A DNA stretch of 34,204 nt from an uncultured Clostridia bacterium (GTDB lineage: Bacteria > Bacillota > Clostridia > Oscillospirales > Acutalibacteraceae). A model generated the notes under the pieces. The model saw only the letters and a program-made list of their open reading frames with translations. It made no database searches and had not been told where the DNA came from. The stretch covers positions 1 through 34,204 of the forward strand of contig CAMMAZ010000029.1 in NCBI GenBank assembly GCA_946493765.1, given 5' to 3'. The translations under genes were made by a program, and so were the position numbers. Positions 32,828 to 34,204 of this stretch are shown in pieces. The number at the start of each line of letters is the position of its first letter. Position 1 is the first letter of the stretch.

Positions 32828-32899
32828 ATTATACACCCGTCTTGCAAAAAATGCAAGTGTTTTTGCATATTTTTTTAAAATTATGCAAAAATAATGCAT
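32828..32899 (-). promoter_or_regulatory. promoter and TGCA-repeat operator of the amino acid transporter
   Basis: TTGCAT (32856-32851), 17-nt spacer, TATAAT (32833-32828) form a strong sigma-A promoter about 43 nt before the ATG. Around and upstream of it the core TGCA occurs five times, at 32843, 32852, 32864, 32884 and 32895, at offsets of 0, 9, 21, 41 and 52 bp, that is near whole helical turns. Pairs make inverted repeats such as TTGCA-N5-TGCAA. This looks like an operator for a cooperatively binding repressor; the protein is not identified. Confidence 0.65.
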
Positions 32900-33005
32900 T
32901 TTTATACAAAAATTATGAATGCCAGCAGCATAAAATCCGATCCGTTTCGCATTTTACACAAACGGATAACGCCGCTGCGACCAAATACAAGCGGATATGT
33001 CGCGT

Positions 33006-33350
33006 TCAACGCACGGGGGCATAATCAATTTTGGACTCTTCATCGGTCGCTTCCAGCTTGAAAATGACCGGGCGCAGCCCGTCGTTGCAGCTGCAAATCG
33101 CAACGCCGGGTTTTTTGATCCAATCGCCATAATAAAACAAATCATTGCCCGCGCCATGACTGAGCGCAAAAACATATTGGTAAATGGCTTTCCAGGCTTC
33201 ATCGCAAAAGCCGTCAGGCTTTGCATAGTCCGCATAAAACACCTGCCCCTTTTGCAGCATCGGACAGGCGGTAAGACCCTCCACACCATATTCTGCGGCA
33301 AGTTCCCTGTCCAGCTTTGTTTTCAAAACGGTAATTTTAACCTTTTTCAT
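33006..33350 (-). CDS. TIGR04076 family protein
   Basis: 114 residues from the ATG at 33350 (MKKVKITVLKTKLDRELAAEYG); an in-frame ATG nine codons upstream is an alternative. The family pattern is clear: CPMLQKGQVFYAD, PDGFCDEAWKAIYQYVFALSHGAG, FYYGDW and AICSCNDGLRPVIFKLEA, with conserved Cys residues. Function unknown; the conserved cysteines could bind metal, which is inference. Single gene; only a weak AGGG ribosome binding site is seen. Confidence 0.85.
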   Translation of the reverse strand: MKKVKITVLKTKLDRELAAEYGVEGLTACPMLQKGQVFYADYAKPDGFCDEAWKAIYQYVFALSHGAGNDLFYYGDWIKKPGVAICSCNDGLRPVIFKLEATDEESKIDYAPVR

Positions 33351-33600
33351 GCATTGCACGCCCTTTTTGTTTTTCATTTTAGCATAAAATCGATAGGTTG
33401 ACAATAATAAAATGCCGCAAAGGACAACGTCCATTGGCGGCGAAAATGGCGGATTATGAAGCGATCGGCATGGACTATGAAAAAGAGGCGGCGCCCTTTA
33501 ACAGAAAACAAGCGAAAAAAGCATTGGGACTTTTAAATGCAATGATCTCGCATGCGCGATTCGGCTTTTCGGCGGTGGGAGTTGAACGCTCTAACGCGCA
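33351..33600. other. stretch without a supported gene
   Basis: A plus-strand open frame from an ATG at 33446 (MADYEAIGMDYEKEAAPFNRKQAKKALGLLNAMISHARFGF) runs into the repeat beyond 33600 and stops at 33700. It has no ribosome binding site and no family I recognise. It may be a gene remnant cut by the repeat, or chance. Confidence 0.3.
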
Positions 33601-33605
33601 AAAAG

Positions 33606-33747
33606 TTGGTAGCGACGGCGAGCCGAGCGTGACTTTTAGCGATTTAGGAGGAGCAAGGGAGCGGGCGGATGGCTTATTTTCTGTCGCAGACAAAAAATAA
33701 GTCGGAGCAAAGCGAACTTTGCTCCGACGTGGCGGAGATGGAGAGAC
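33606..33747 (+). repeat. dispersed repeat, copy 1, ending in tRNA-3'-end-like sequence
   Basis: The unit starts GTTGGTAGC, continues with a GAGCGTGACTTTT block and an AAAAAAT run, then a 12-bp perfect hairpin (GTCGGAGCAAAG, CGAA loop) at about 33701-33728, and ends with a 23-bp sequence (33725-33747) that recurs exactly at 34145-34167. On the minus strand the end reads TCTCCATCTCCGCCA, like the T-stem, acceptor and CCA of a tRNA; in copy 1 it is preceded by GTTCGAG, like a T-loop. No full tRNA is present. Confidence 0.65.
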
Positions 33748-33990
33748 TCGAACTTGCTTTGCAAGCCCTCTTGCGGTGCCCAAAACCGGCGGACGTTCCT
33801 TTCGTCACTGCCGGTTTTGACCGCGGCGCCAGCCCATCCTCCCTGCATCCGCCACCGGCGGCGGTCGGAAGCGCTGCCCGCGCCTGAACCGGCGCGATTC
33901 GTTCTCGTCGTTTCACAAAATAAAAAGGACAGATAAAAAATCTGTCCTGAAAGAGATGCCACAAGTGAATGATTGAGAGGGGAAAGCCCG
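33748..33990. other. spacer between repeat copies
   Basis: No supported gene. It contains GC-rich sequence and a perfect 9-bp hairpin AGGACAGAT/ATCTGTCCT at 33926-33948 with an A-rich loop. Confidence 0.4.
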
Positions 33991-33995
33991 TAAAA

Positions 33996-34167
33996 GGTTG
34001 GTAGCAAGCCGTAGCATTATTCGCGCGTTTACAAGCGAATAGCAAAGGCGCAAGCGTGACCTTTTGCGGAAAAGGAGACGCAGCGGAGTGAGTGCGCCGG
34101 TGATTTTTAATAAAAAATCGCCGCAAGCGATATGCAGCTTGCGGCGACGTGGCGGAGATGGAGAGAC
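33996..34167 (+). repeat. dispersed repeat, copy 2
   Basis: Same order as copy 1: GGTTGGTAGC, GCAAGCGTGACCTTTT, AGGAG, AAAAAAT, an 11-bp hairpin (TCGCCGCAAGC with GCTTGCGGCGA) of different sequence at 34118-34147, then the same 23-bp tRNA-end-like block, exactly 420 bp from copy 1. The hairpin arms differ while the flanks agree. It continues to the window edge into unrelated sequence. Confidence 0.65.
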
Positions 34168-34204
34168 AAGTCGCACAGGGCGATGCCCTGTTTGCACCTC
34201 CGAT

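Noticed and set aside
33446-33700. Protein-coding gene on the plus strand
   Set aside because: It lacks a ribosome binding site, and its second half is a translation of the dispersed repeat; at most a remnant.

Overview
The window looks like a chromosomal segment of a Gram-positive anaerobe of the class Clostridia, probably Ruminococcaceae/Oscillospiraceae-like. The signs are strong GGAGG ribosome binding sites, frequent TTG and GTG starts, sigma-A promoters of the TTGACA-N17-TATAAT type, lipobox-bearing binding proteins, dockerin and cohesin domains, and RqcH/TrmK-type housekeeping genes. The assignment rests on gene content only. Most of the window is moderately GC-rich. The first ~1.85 kb is clearly more AT-rich and holds a cell-surface protein fragment and insertion-sequence remnants.

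Layout. 1-1.7 kb: the 3' end of an InlB-repeat surface protein, an internally deleted IS256-family transposase and a broken IS200-type TnpA. 1.8-5.9 kb (minus strand): two overlapping WYL-domain regulators, a structured RNA region whose first module folds like a tRNA closed by an outer helix, and a DUF2828/TROVE-type protein with a vWA MIDAS motif. I read this as a candidate Ro60-Y RNA type locus. 6.1-8.9 kb: a PutP-type sodium/proline symporter and trpS. 9.2-13.4 kb: an ECF transporter operon (S component, fused double ATPase, T component) ending in a PHP-domain phosphoesterase, followed by an RpiR/MurR regulator. 14.6-16.8 kb: a DUF1848 protein with a C-terminal CX3CX2C motif, a small membrane zinc-ribbon protein and a DedA protein.

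16.9-23.4 kb (minus strand): an operon trmK, nif3-like, rqcH, DUF4250 that runs by overlap into a secreted GH24 lysozyme carrying SH3 repeats and a dockerin. A separately promoted protein with two cohesins, a polyserine linker and a dockerin follows. Together they suggest a small cell-surface assembly aimed at peptidoglycan. 23.6-30.3 kb: a complete phosphate regulon (pstS, pstC, pstA, pstB, phoU, PhoP-type regulator, PhoR-type kinase) behind a Pho-box-like array. 30.4-32.9 kb (minus strand): a polar amino acid ABC transporter. 33-34.2 kb: a TIGR04076 protein, then a gene-poor stretch with two copies of a dispersed repeat that ends in a tRNA-3'-end-like sequence.

The strongest observations are: (i) the tRNA-mimic RNA between the WYL genes and the TROVE-type gene; (ii) circular permutation of both extracellular binding proteins, PstS and the amino acid binding protein, whose normal C-terminal segments sit directly after the lipobox; and (iii) the dockerin lysozyme next to a cohesin-bearing protein. 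None of these was tested by search or folding software; they come from reading the sequence.
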